Both the position numbers and the translations under genes were made by a program. A model generated the notes under the pieces. That model was not told the origin of the DNA. It worked only from the letters and a program-made list of their open reading frames with translations, and did not search any database. A DNA stretch of 45,168 bases from Streptomyces sp. BR123 (GTDB taxonomy: Bacteria > Actinomycetota > Actinomycetes > Streptomycetales > Streptomycetaceae), in NCBI RefSeq assembly GCF_013401435.1, contig NZ_JACBGN010000028.1:1-45168 (forward strand), written 5' to 3'. Below, piece after piece: positions 8,581 to 16,269 of the stretch; within the stretch, counting starts at the first letter, position 1, and each line of letters begins with the position of its first letter.

Positions 8581-8691
8581 GGACGGCACCGGACTCCACC
8601 GAGCCCGCCCAGGCCGCCGCGGCCGCCCGGCCGCCCGCCCGTCCGCCCGCCGTACCCACCCCGTCCGAACCGGAGAACCGGGAGAGCCGCC

Positions 8692-9696
8692 ATGACCGCC
8701 GCGTCCCCGCCAGAGGTGCTGCGCGCGCCCCTCATCGTCGAGTTCCCCTTCACCCGCTCCCTCGGACCCGTGCAGAGCGCCTTCCTCACCGGGCTGCGCG
8801 AGCGCGTCGTCCTGGGAGTGAAGACCTCCGACGGCTCGGTGATGGTCCCGCCCGTCGAGTACGACCCCGCCACCGCCGAGGAACTGCGCGAGCTCGTCGA
8901 GGTCGCCCCCACCGGCACCGTCACCACCTTCGCCTGGAACGGCCACCCCCGCCCGAACCAGCCCCTCGGCACCCCCTTCGCCTGGGTGCTGGTCCGCCTC
9001 GACGGGGCCGGCACCGCCCTGCTGCACGCGCTCGACGCGCCCGGCCCGGACGCCGTACGCACCGGAATGCGGGTCCGCATCCGCTGGGCCGCCGAACGCA
9101 CCGGCTCCATCACCGACATCGCCTGCTTCGAGCCCTGCGAGCCCGACGAACCCGACGTGCCCGACGTGCCCGCGGAGGGCCCGCAAGCCACGACCACCAC
9201 CCCGCACGACGGGGCCTTCGCCGAGCCCGTCACCGGCATCGTCGCCCCCGCCCGCCTCGACTACACCTACAGCCCCGGCCGCGCCCAGACCGCGTACTTG
9301 GGCGCCCTCGCCGAGCACCGCACCGTCGGCGAACGCTGCCCCTCCTGCCGCAAGGTGTACGTCCCGCCCCGGGGCGCCTGCCCCACCTGCGGGGTTGCCA
9401 CCACCGACCGCGTCGAGGTCGGCCCCCGCGGCACGGTCACCACGTTCTGCATCGTCAACATCAAGGCTGCGCACACGGCGAATCTCGACCTCGAAGTGCC
9501 GTACGTGTATGCGCACATCGCCCTCGACGGCGCTGACCTCGCCCTCCACGGCCGGATCGGCGGCATCCCCTACGACCGGGTCCGGATGGGCCTGCGCGTC
9601 GAGCCCGTGTGGACCGAAGGCGGCCGCTACCCCGACCACTACCGCCCCACCGGCGAACCGGACGCCGAGTACGACACGTACAAGGAGCTGCTGTGA
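8692..9696 (+). CDS. Tandem DUF35 Zn-ribbon/OB-fold protein (Rv3521-like)
   Basis: 334 residues with two DUF35-like halves. The first (about residues 10-150) has the GTVTTFAWN and FAWVLVRLDGA OB strands but no zinc cysteines. The second (about 185-325) has Cys216, Cys219, Cys230 and Cys233 in CPSC...CPTC, followed by GTVTTFCIVNI and YVYAHIALDGAD. Such proteins bind acyl-CoA and form complexes with thiolase-fold lipid-transfer proteins (for example ChsH2-DUF35 with Ltp2), so the likely partners are the two downstream thiolase-like proteins. ATG 8692 was chosen for its GGAGAG site; the longer upstream frame is low-complexity Pro/Arg from the hairpin repeat. Confidence 0.83.
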   Translation: MTAASPPEVLRAPLIVEFPFTRSLGPVQSAFLTGLRERVVLGVKTSDGSVMVPPVEYDPATAEELRELVEVAPTGTVTTFAWNGHPRPNQPLGTPFAWVLVRLDGAGTALLHALDAPGPDAVRTGMRVRIRWAAERTGSITDIACFEPCEPDEPDVPDVPAEGPQATTTTPHDGAFAEPVTGIVAPARLDYTYSPGRAQTAYLGALAEHRTVGERCPSCRKVYVPPRGACPTCGVATTDRVEVGPRGTVTTFCIVNIKAAHTANLDLEVPYVYAHIALDGADLALHGRIGGIPYDRVRMGLRVEPVWTEGGRYPDHYRPTGEPDAEYDTYKELL

Positions 9697-10118
9697 AACC
9701 TCTCTTCCCTGACGGGAGGGGATTCCCGGCCCATTTCCTTCGCCCGCGCCTGGCGAAGTCGCGGACGGTCAGCCGGCGAACCGAACGGCCTTCGCGCAGC
9801 CGGCTCATCGACTGCCGGGCCCGGTCGGCATCCCGTCCGGCTGCGCCGGCCGCACGTCGTCCTCTCACCGGTCGCCTTGCTGCGCCCGTGGACCTCGCGG
9901 GACATCGCCGCGCACTCGTCCCACACCCCCGGCACCGCGCCCACCCCCCTTCGAGGGCTGCGTGTGTCGCCGTCGTGCCTCGGACGCTGACAGCCGCCAC
10001 CGACAACGAATGAGAGTGCAGGTCAGAGCAGATGCGCAACGAACTCCACCACTTCGCGGCCCCGCCCCGAGGGCCCGTTCCTCCCCGGCCCGAAGGCCGG
10101 GGCTTCCCGGGAGGAGTC
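9697..10118 (-). mobile_element. Decayed IS200/IS605-type element (TnpB remnant with both ends)
   Basis: The segment begins directly after the DUF35 stop codon and ends 2 bp before the next start codon. On the minus strand it runs from a hairpin end (CCCCGGCC-CGAA-GGCCGGGG, 10083-10102, followed on the plus strand by CTTCCCGGGAGG), through a degenerate tnpB N-terminal region, to a second end containing GGAATCCCCTCCCGTCAGGG (about 9709-9734). Both ends resemble subterminal hairpins of Streptomyces IS605/IS1341 elements. Most of tnpB and any tnpA are missing, so it is a non-autonomous remnant of about 420 bp. Confidence 0.6.
9733..10000 (-). pseudogene. tnpB fragment (IS605 family), frameshifted and deleted
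   Basis: In one frame the minus strand gives HAALEGGWARCRG. Shifting frame gives VWDECAAMSREVHGRSKATG followed by ERTTCG, and shifting back gives MSRLREGRSVRRLTVRDFAR. This order (RC-x-VWNE-A, SKATGE-TCG, WLREGSSV-QQ-TVRDF) is the conserved N-terminal region of Streptomyces TnpB proteins. About 90 of the usual 400 or so codons survive, then the sequence jumps to the element end. It cannot encode a functional nuclease. Confidence 0.6.
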
Positions 10119-10120
10119 CG

Positions 10121-11194
10121 GTGACCGACGGGACCCGGTACGCACGCGAGGTCGCGGTCGTGGGCTTCGCGCAGAGCGACCACCTGCGCCGCACCGACGA
10201 GCTGAGCGAAGTCGAGATGGTCATGCCGGTCCTGCACGAGGTGCTCCGGCAGACCGGGCTGCGCACCGGCGACATCGGCTTCACCTGCTCCGGATCCTCC
10301 GACTACCTCGCCGGCCGGGCCTTCTCGTTCACCATGACCCTCGACGGCGTCGGCGCCTGGCCGCCGATCTCCGAGTCGCACGTCGAGATGGACGGCGCCT
10401 GGGCCCTCTACGAGGCCTGGGTCAAGATCCAGACGGGCGAGGCCGACACCGCACTGGTCTACGCGTACGGCAAGTCCTCCCCGGGCCCGGTGCGCGACGT
10501 CCTGACCCGGCAGCTCGACCCCTACTACCTGGCGCCCCTGTGGCCCGACCCGGTGGCCCTGGCCGCCCTCCAGGCCCAGGCGCTGATCGACGCGGGGGAG
10601 ACCGGCGAAGCCGCCCTCGCCGCCATCGGCGCCCGCAGCCGCGCCGCCGCCGGGTCCAACCCGCACGCCCAGCTCCGGGGCCCCGTCCCGCAGGGCGACT
10701 ACCAGGTCCGTCCCCTGCGCACAGGCGACTGCCCGCCCATCGGCGACGGAGCGGCCGCGGTCGTGCTGGCCGCCGGCGACACCGCGCGGCGGCTGTGCGC
10801 CCGCCCGGCCTGGATCACCGGCATCGACCACCGCATCGAGGCCCACGGCCTGGGCCTGCGCGACCTGACCGACTCCCCGTCCACCCGGACCGCGGCCCGG
10901 CGCGCCGGCTTCTTCGACCGCCCCGTGGACACGGCCGAACTGCACGCCCCGTTCTCCTCCCAGGAAGTCGTCCTGCGCAAGGCCCTCGGCATCGGCGACG
11001 ACGGCGCCGTGGCCGTCAACCCCTCGGGCGGGGCGCTCGCCGCCAACCCGCTCATGGCCGCCGGCCTGATCCGGATCGGCGAGGCCGCCGCCCGGATCCA
11101 CCGGGGCGAGTCCGACCGGGCCGTCGCCCACGCCACCTCCGGCCCCTGCCTGCAGCAGAACCTGGTCGCCGTCCTGGAAGGGGACCGCACATGA
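10121..11194 (+). CDS. Thiolase-fold lipid-transfer protein, Ltp4-like
   Basis: 357 residues, thiolase superfamily (SCP-x/Ltp branch). It shows REVAVVGFAQSDH at the N terminus, the core strand SEVEMVMPVL, HAPFSSQEVV with a conserved His at about 275, and VNPSGGALAANPLMAAGLIRI at about 299-319. At the place of the thiolase nucleophile (usually N-N-x-C-S-T-G) it reads SHVEMDGAWAL, with no Cys, so ordinary thiolysis is unlikely. Related Ltp proteins act as aldolases on steroid side chains. Start GTG 10121 has GGGAGGAG upstream and gives the family length. The stop overlaps the next ATG (ATGA), so the two are translationally coupled. The upstream end abuts a decayed transposon. Confidence 0.8.
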   Translation: MTDGTRYAREVAVVGFAQSDHLRRTDELSEVEMVMPVLHEVLRQTGLRTGDIGFTCSGSSDYLAGRAFSFTMTLDGVGAWPPISESHVEMDGAWALYEAWVKIQTGEADTALVYAYGKSSPGPVRDVLTRQLDPYYLAPLWPDPVALAALQAQALIDAGETGEAALAAIGARSRAAAGSNPHAQLRGPVPQGDYQVRPLRTGDCPPIGDGAAAVVLAAGDTARRLCARPAWITGIDHRIEAHGLGLRDLTDSPSTRTAARRAGFFDRPVDTAELHAPFSSQEVVLRKALGIGDDGAVAVNPSGGALAANPLMAAGLIRIGEAAARIHRGESDRAVAHATSGPCLQQNLVAVLEGDRT

Positions 11195-12357
11195 GCAAGG
11201 AGCCCGTGGCCGTCGTCGGCATCGGCCAGACCAAGCACGTCGCCGCCCGCCGCGACGTGTCCCTCGCCGGCCTCGTCCGCGAGGCCGCGGTCCGCGCCCT
11301 CGCCGACGCCGAACTGGCCTGGGCAGACGTCGAAGCGGTCGTCATCGGCAAGGCCCCCGACTTCTTCGAGGGCGTGATGATGCCCGAGCTGTACCTCGCG
11401 GACGCCCTCGGCGCCACCGGCAAACCCATGCTGCGCGTCCACACCGCCGGCTCGGTCGGCGGATCCACGGCACTGGTCGCAGCCAACCTGGTCGCCGCCC
11501 GCGTCCACCGCACCGTGCTCACCCTGGCCTTCGAGAAACAGTCCGAATCCAACGCCATGTGGGGCCTCTCGCTGCCCGTCCCCTTCCAGCAGCCGCTGCT
11601 CGCGGGCGCGGGCGGCTTCTTCGCCCCGCACGTGCGCGCGTACATGCGGCGCACCGGCGCGCCGGACACCGTCGGCTCGCTCGTCGCCTACAAGGACCGC
11701 CGCAACGCGCTGAAGAACCCGTACGCACACCTCCACGAGCACGGCATCACCCTGGAGAAGGTCCAGGCCTCGCCCATGCTGTGGGACCCGATCCGCTACT
11801 CGGAGACCTGCCCCTCCTCGGACGGCGCCTGCGCCATGGTCCTCACCGACCGGGCGGGCGCGGCCCGTTCGGCGAAGCCGCCCGCCTGGCTGCACGGCGG
11901 CGCGATGCGCAGCGAGCCGACCCTCTTCGCCGGGAAGGACTTCGTGTCGCCGCAGGCGGGCAAGGACTGCGCGGCCGACGTGTACCGGCAGGCGGGCATC
12001 ACCGACCCGCGCCGTGAGATCGATGCCGTGGAGATGTACGTGCCCTTCTCCTGGTACGAGCCGATGTGGCTGGAGAACCTGGGCTTCGCGCAGGAGGGCG
12101 AGGGCTGGAAGCTCACCGAGGCAGGGGTGACCGAGCTCGACGGGGACCTCCCCGTGAACCCCTCCGGGGGCGTGCTGTCCACCAACCCGATCGGCGCCTC
12201 CGGCATGATCCGCTTCGCCGAGGCGGCCCTGCAGGTCAGCGGCCGGGCCGGGGAGCACCAAGTGCCCGGAGCCCGGCGGGCGCTGGGACACGCGTACGGC
12301 GGCGGGGCGCAGTTCTTCGCGATGTGGCTGGTGGGATCGACGGCCCCGGACTCCTGA
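11191..12357 (+). CDS. Thiolase-fold lipid-transfer protein, Ltp3-like
   Basis: 388 residues, thiolase superfamily. N-terminal VAVVGIGQTKHVAARRDVSL, then DVEAVVIGKAPDFFEGVMMP, then RVHTAGSVGGSTALVAANLV, where thiolases have NNNCSTGS; the Cys is absent. Later come ETCPSSDGACAMVL, DAVEMYVPFSWYEPMW, LPVNPSGGVLSTNPIGASGMIRF and C-terminal GHAYGGGAQFFAMWL. It overlaps the Ltp4-like gene by 4 bp and probably forms a hetero-complex with it and the DUF35 protein, as in actinobacterial sterol side-chain (C24-branched) degradation. This function is inferred from family and gene order; enzymatic retro-aldol activity is possible. Confidence 0.82.
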   Translation: MSKEPVAVVGIGQTKHVAARRDVSLAGLVREAAVRALADAELAWADVEAVVIGKAPDFFEGVMMPELYLADALGATGKPMLRVHTAGSVGGSTALVAANLVAARVHRTVLTLAFEKQSESNAMWGLSLPVPFQQPLLAGAGGFFAPHVRAYMRRTGAPDTVGSLVAYKDRRNALKNPYAHLHEHGITLEKVQASPMLWDPIRYSETCPSSDGACAMVLTDRAGAARSAKPPAWLHGGAMRSEPTLFAGKDFVSPQAGKDCAADVYRQAGITDPRREIDAVEMYVPFSWYEPMWLENLGFAQEGEGWKLTEAGVTELDGDLPVNPSGGVLSTNPIGASGMIRFAEAALQVSGRAGEHQVPGARRALGHAYGGGAQFFAMWLVGSTAPDS

Positions 12358-12488
12358 CCGCCTCCCGACCGGGCCGGGAAGGGACCGTGCCCGCGACGTA
12401 CCGGTCGCGAGTGACGCACGGTGGCCTGTGCGACACGCGCCGCGATGGCTACCCTGGCCCCGGACGACGTACCGGGAGGAGCACGCAC

Positions 12489-12728
12489 GTGGCAGACACC
12501 ATCATTTCGCAGCCGTCCTCCGGCTGGGGCAAGCCCGACCTGGACCTCAGCCAGGCGGACTGGCAGTCCAGCAGCCGGGGAGCGGGCGACGTCCAGATCG
12601 CCTTCGTCGAGGGGTTCGTCGCGATGCGCAACAGCGAGCGCCCCGAGAGCCCGTCGCTGATCTTCGCGCCGGACGAGTGGCGCAGGTTCGTCCTCGGCGC
12701 CCGGGGCGGCGAGTTCGACCTCACCTGA
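12489..12728 (+). CDS. DUF397 domain protein
   Basis: 79 residues. The features are W-x-K/Q-SSRG-x-GDVQIAFVEGFVAMRNSERPESPSL-x-F-x-PDEWRRFVLGARGGEFDL, the classic DUF397 layout (W, S-S, a central 'V-A-hR-S' block and a closing 'F-W-x-F--G---G-FD'). Start GTG 12489 follows GGGAGGAGC. DUF397 genes normally sit beside an XRE-type helix-turn-helix gene and act as its small partner or antagonist, but no such gene is adjacent here. The 131-bp leader contains a small CGCGAC-N6-GTCGCG hairpin (12392-12409). Confidence 0.8.
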   Translation: MADTIISQPSSGWGKPDLDLSQADWQSSSRGAGDVQIAFVEGFVAMRNSERPESPSLIFAPDEWRRFVLGARGGEFDLT

Positions 12729-12912
12729 CCCGCCGCCCCGTCGACCCGCCGACGCCGCCGGACCGCACAGCCGCTACGCCCGGCGGCGTCGGCGTGCCCG
12801 GGCGTACCCGGAGGCGCGCACATCCGCGCACGACCGCCCACGCCCGCGCACGACCGCGTACGCCCGCAGCGCAACCCGGTACGCACGCCCGCGCGACGGG
12901 CAGAGTCGCCGC

Positions 12913-13746
12913 ATGGACCACAGCGAACGCCTGTCCCATTTCCGCCACGAGACCCTGGCCTTCGAGAAGGCCGTCGGCCGCGCCGTCGCCGAAGCCGGCG
13001 ACGGCCCCCTGCCCCTCGTGCCCTCCTGCCCCGGCTGGTCGGCCTCCGACCTCCTCGGCCATCTGGGCGCCGTCCACCGCTTCGTCGGACGCATCCTGCG
13101 CGACCGCCTCGCCGAGGCGCCCGACCCCACCGACCCGTCCCTCTTCGGGCTCCCCGAGGACCCGACGGCCCGGGCCGCCTGGCCGCTCCCGGAGCAGGCG
13201 CCGAACCGGGGGCCGCTGCCGCAGCAGGTGACGGACTGGTTCGGGCAGGGCGCGCGCCACCTGGCGGACCTGTTCCACGAGCTGGGACCGGAGGAGCCCG
13301 TGTGGACCTGGTCCGCCGACCGCAGCGGGCACACCAGCGGGTTCTGGCTCCGGATGCAGACCATCGAGCTCGCGATCCACCGCTGGGACGCGGAGGGCGC
13401 CACCGGAACCCCCGGCCCCGTCGCCGCGGACGTGGCGACCGACGCCGTCCCGCAGACCTTCGAGGTCATGGCACCCTTCCGGCGCGCCGTGTCCGCCGCC
13501 CCGCCCGGGGCCGGCGAGTGCTACCGGTTCCGCCGTACGGACGGTCCCGGATCCTGGACGGTGACGTTCTCCGGGGACCTCGTCCGCGTGGAGCGCGACG
13601 CCACCGGCCCGGCGCACGTCGAGGCCGTCGGCACCGCCTCCGACCTCATGCTCTTCCTCTGGCAGCGGATCCCGGCGGACGATCTGGAGGTCACCGGAGA
13701 CGAGGAGCTCCTCGCGCGCTGGTTCACCCTCGTCCCGCCCCTGTAG
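12913..13746 (+). CDS. Maleylpyruvate isomerase family mycothiol-dependent enzyme
   Basis: 277 residues. The N-terminal DinB/MDMPI-like helical domain has PSCPGWSASDLLGHLGAVHRF with the first metal His in GHL (about residue 51), and FWLRMQTIELAIHRWDAEGA supplying the Glu and His of the metal site (about 145-165). The C-terminal domain (about 180-277) is the MDMPI C-terminal alpha/beta region ending in ELLARWFTLVPPL. Family members use mycothiol as a thiol cofactor in isomerisation or transfer reactions; the substrate here is unknown. The upstream 184-bp gap contains an imperfect 20-bp tandem duplication (12824-12863). Confidence 0.85.
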   Translation: MDHSERLSHFRHETLAFEKAVGRAVAEAGDGPLPLVPSCPGWSASDLLGHLGAVHRFVGRILRDRLAEAPDPTDPSLFGLPEDPTARAAWPLPEQAPNRGPLPQQVTDWFGQGARHLADLFHELGPEEPVWTWSADRSGHTSGFWLRMQTIELAIHRWDAEGATGTPGPVAADVATDAVPQTFEVMAPFRRAVSAAPPGAGECYRFRRTDGPGSWTVTFSGDLVRVERDATGPAHVEAVGTASDLMLFLWQRIPADDLEVTGDEELLARWFTLVPPL

Positions 13747-13806
13747 GAGCCCGCCACTGCCCGCCCCGGGATCCGGAAACCGCGACCGGCCACGTACCAT
13801 GGCGGC

Positions 13807-14307
13807 ATGTCCTTCCTCCGCCGCAACCGCGCCGCCACACCCGCCGGCCCGGACTTCGACGTCCTGGCCATGGACCCGGGGGACTGGCCGGGCAATCTCG
13901 GGGCCGGGCTGCTCCCCGCGCCCGACGGCAGCTGCCAGGGCGTCTTTCTCCGCTACGACCTGTTCGGCGGCCGCGGCCCCGCAATGATCATCGGCAACCT
14001 GCCCGAGGGCTCCCCGGCCCGGGACCTCGGCGAGGGCCAGGTCCCCTTCGAGGTGGCCCAGCTCCTCGACGCCCTCGAGAACGACGAGGAAATCCACGTC
14101 ACCGGAACCGAGGACTGCCCCGTGATGCAGGGCGACAACCTCCTCATCGTCCGGAAGGTCAAGCTCTCCGAGAGCCGGATCAGCTGCGTCCAGTTCGACC
14201 GCAGCGACAACGTGCTGGTCACCATCGCCAGCTGGGACCGGCCCATCAGCGACGACCTGTACGCCCTGCTCAAGCCGCTCCCCGCCGAGCTCTTCCAGCA
14301 GGGCTGA
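13807..14307 (+). CDS. Conserved hypothetical protein (166 aa)
   Basis: A cytoplasmic, acidic protein of 166 residues with no signal peptide or membrane segment. Codon third positions are strongly GC, so the frame is real. Visible blocks are FDVLAMDPGDWPGNLGAGLLP, GVFLRYDLFGGRGPAMIIGN, EVAQLLDALENDEEIHVTGT and a C-terminal KPLPAELFQQG. I recognise no family motif. It lies 60 bp after the mycothiol-dependent enzyme gene on the same strand and may be co-transcribed. A GC hairpin repeat follows the stop. Confidence 0.65.
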   Translation: MSFLRRNRAATPAGPDFDVLAMDPGDWPGNLGAGLLPAPDGSCQGVFLRYDLFGGRGPAMIIGNLPEGSPARDLGEGQVPFEVAQLLDALENDEEIHVTGTEDCPVMQGDNLLIVRKVKLSESRISCVQFDRSDNVLVTIASWDRPISDDLYALLKPLPAELFQQG

Positions 14308-14332
14308 CGGCAGGGCCGGGGGCGGTGCGGGA

Positions 14333-14392
14333 GCGCCCCGAAGGGGCGCGGGGAACTGCGCGATCAGCCACGACCGGGCCGCAGACGATCGC
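14333..14392 (+). repeat. Interspersed hairpin repeat, copy 2
   Basis: GCGCCCC-GAA-GGGGCGC stem (14333-14349) followed by GGGGAACTGCGCGATCAGCC and a GGGCCGCAG tail. It matches the inverted copy at 8531-8580 over the stem and the GGGGAAC-GCGCG segment. It lies between the convergent hypothetical gene and kstD, where it can serve as a terminator for either. Confidence 0.65.
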
Positions 14393-14422
14393 CGGACCAC
14401 CGTCGCACCTCCCGCGGAGCGC

Positions 14423-16222
14423 TCAGGCGTCCGCGATGTCGTTCGCCGCGATGTAGCCGAAGGTCATCGCGGGGCCGATCGTCGATCCCGCACCCGCGTA
14501 GCTGTGCCCCATCACCGCCGCGCTCGCGTTGCCCGCCGCCCACAGGCCCCGGATCGCCGAGCCGTCCGGCCGCAGGGCCCGGGCCCGCGCGTCCGTGACG
14601 ATGCCGCCCTTGGTCCCGAGATCGCCCGGCACGATCCGGAAGGCGTAGAACGGCGGCACCCACACCGGCGCCAGGCACGAGTTCGGATGCACGCCGGGGT
14701 CCGTGTAGTAGTGGTCGTACGCCGTGTCCCCGCGCCGGAAGTCTCCGTCGGACCCGTTCCACGCCTGCGCGTTGAACCGGTTCAGCGTCGCCCGCAGCGC
14801 CCCCGCCGGAACCCCGATCTGCCCGGCGAGCGCGTCCCACGTCCAGGCCTTCCGGACCGCGCCCGCACCGTACCAGGACTCCGGGAACGGCAGCGCCGGC
14901 AGGACGTCCTTGAACAGGTACCTGTTCCGGTAGTTCTGATCCACGATCAGCCAGGCGGGGATGTGCGAGCCCGGTGCGCCCCGGTCCTTCTCGTACATGA
15001 CGTGCACCACGTCGCTGTACGGGGCCGCCTCGTTGACGAACCGGACGCCCGCCGCATTCACGATCAGCCCGCCCGGCAGGGTCCGCTCCGCCAGGCAGAA
15101 GTACGGCTCCCCCGGCAGCGGGATCGACGGCCCCCACCAGGCGTCCTCCATCAGCGCCAGGGCAGCCCCGGCCCGCTCGCCGGCCCGGATGCCGTCGCCG
15201 GTGTTCTCCTTGGCGCCCACCGACCACTGCGTGCCGATCGGCTGCTGCTGGTACCGGGCCCGCATCTGCGCGTTGTGCTCGAAGCCGCCCGAGCCGAGCA
15301 CGACCCCCTTGCGGGCGCGCACCACACCCCGTACGCCCTCCCTCTCCACCACGACGCCCGTGACCGCCCCGCCCTCCCGCACCAGGTCCACCAGCGGGCT
15401 GCCGAGCCACACCGGAACCCCCGCCGTCAGCAGGCCGGCCCTCAGCCCGGCCGCCAGGGCCTGGCCCATGGTCAGCGGCCTCTCCCCGCGCAGCGCCGCC
15501 GCCGTACCGCGCGCCAGGCATTCGGCGGACACCGCCGTCCCCCTGGCGTTGACGGCGGCGAGGGTGAGCCACTTGTAGTCCTGGCTGAACACCACCATCC
15601 CGGTCGGGACCGCCATGTACGCCGGGTTCAGGTGGTCGAGCTCGGCGCCCAGCACGTTGCCGTCGAGCTGGTCGGGCTCGATGGAGCGGCCGTTCGGCAG
15701 ACCGCCGGGGAGGTTCGGGTAGTAGTCGCTGTACCCGTCCATGTACCGGAACCGCAGCGGGCTGTTGGCCATGACGAAGTCCAGCATCCGCGGCCCGTGC
15801 GCCAGGAACGCCGCCTGCCGGTCGGCCGGCACCTCCGGCCCGACCACCGCGGCCAGGTACGCCGCCGCCTTCTCCGGCGTGTCGGGCACGCCCGCGCGCA
15901 GGATCACCGAGTTGTTCGGCAGCCAGATACCGGCCCCGGACCGGGCCGCCGAGCCGCCGAACGTGGGCGCCTTCTCCACCACGAGCACGCTCAGGCCCCG
16001 CCGGGCGGCCGTGAGCGCCGCGGTCATCCCGGCGGCCCCCGAGCCGACCACCACGACGTCGTACTCGACCGGCGGCGCCCCCTCGCCGGAGCCGTCGGCC
16101 CGGGCCGCGGCGGCCGGCAGCACGGCGGCCGCGGCCCCGGCCCCGGCCCCGGCGAGGACCGACCGGCGGGAGGGCCGCGTCCGGGAACTCCGGGCGGGGG
16201 AGGGGGAGGCGCTCGCAGTCAT
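14423..16222 (-). CDS. kstD: 3-ketosteroid delta1-dehydrogenase with Tat-type leader
   Basis: 599 residues. The flavin fold starts with YDVVVVGSGAAGMTAALTAA (GxGxxG at residues 60-65). KstD-specific blocks follow: GGSAARSGAGIWLPNN, GYSDYYPNLPGG (catalytic-type Tyr, near 160-166), MEDAWWGPSIPLPGEPYF, VNAAGVRFVNEAAPY, VPGDLGTKGGIVTDARARAL and MGHSYAGAGSTIGPAMTFGY near the C terminus (the Tyr and Gly of the active site). The enzyme introduces the C1-C2 double bond in ring A of 3-ketosteroids (EC 1.3.99.4). Unusually, the first 42 residues form a twin-arginine leader (RPSRRSVLAGAGAGA...ARA), so export is possible. A ribosome site GGAG precedes the ATG, and a palindrome shared with the fadD/echA region lies 47 bp upstream. 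Confidence 0.87.
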   Translation of the reverse strand: MTASASPSPARSSRTRPSRRSVLAGAGAGAAAAVLPAAAARADGSGEGAPPVEYDVVVVGSGAAGMTAALTAARRGLSVLVVEKAPTFGGSAARSGAGIWLPNNSVILRAGVPDTPEKAAAYLAAVVGPEVPADRQAAFLAHGPRMLDFVMANSPLRFRYMDGYSDYYPNLPGGLPNGRSIEPDQLDGNVLGAELDHLNPAYMAVPTGMVVFSQDYKWLTLAAVNARGTAVSAECLARGTAAALRGERPLTMGQALAAGLRAGLLTAGVPVWLGSPLVDLVREGGAVTGVVVEREGVRGVVRARKGVVLGSGGFEHNAQMRARYQQQPIGTQWSVGAKENTGDGIRAGERAGAALALMEDAWWGPSIPLPGEPYFCLAERTLPGGLIVNAAGVRFVNEAAPYSDVVHVMYEKDRGAPGSHIPAWLIVDQNYRNRYLFKDVLPALPFPESWYGAGAVRKAWTWDALAGQIGVPAGALRATLNRFNAQAWNGSDGDFRRGDTAYDHYYTDPGVHPNSCLAPVWVPPFYAFRIVPGDLGTKGGIVTDARARALRPDGSAIRGLWAAGNASAAVMGHSYAGAGSTIGPAMTFGYIAANDIADA

Positions 16223-16269
16223 GGGCAGGCTCCAGCAGCGGAGGAGACGCGGGACAGGGGACACCGGAC

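Noticed and set aside
5623..9639. A 1338-codon minus-strand frame
   Set aside because: It crosses the fadD and echA genes out of frame, with a low-complexity Gly/Ala/Arg product. The real genes in other frames have motifs and ribosome sites.
9733..10000. Possible functional TnpB nuclease or new small CDS
   Set aside because: The conserved N-terminal blocks appear in different frames and about three quarters of the protein is missing, so it is a pseudogene.
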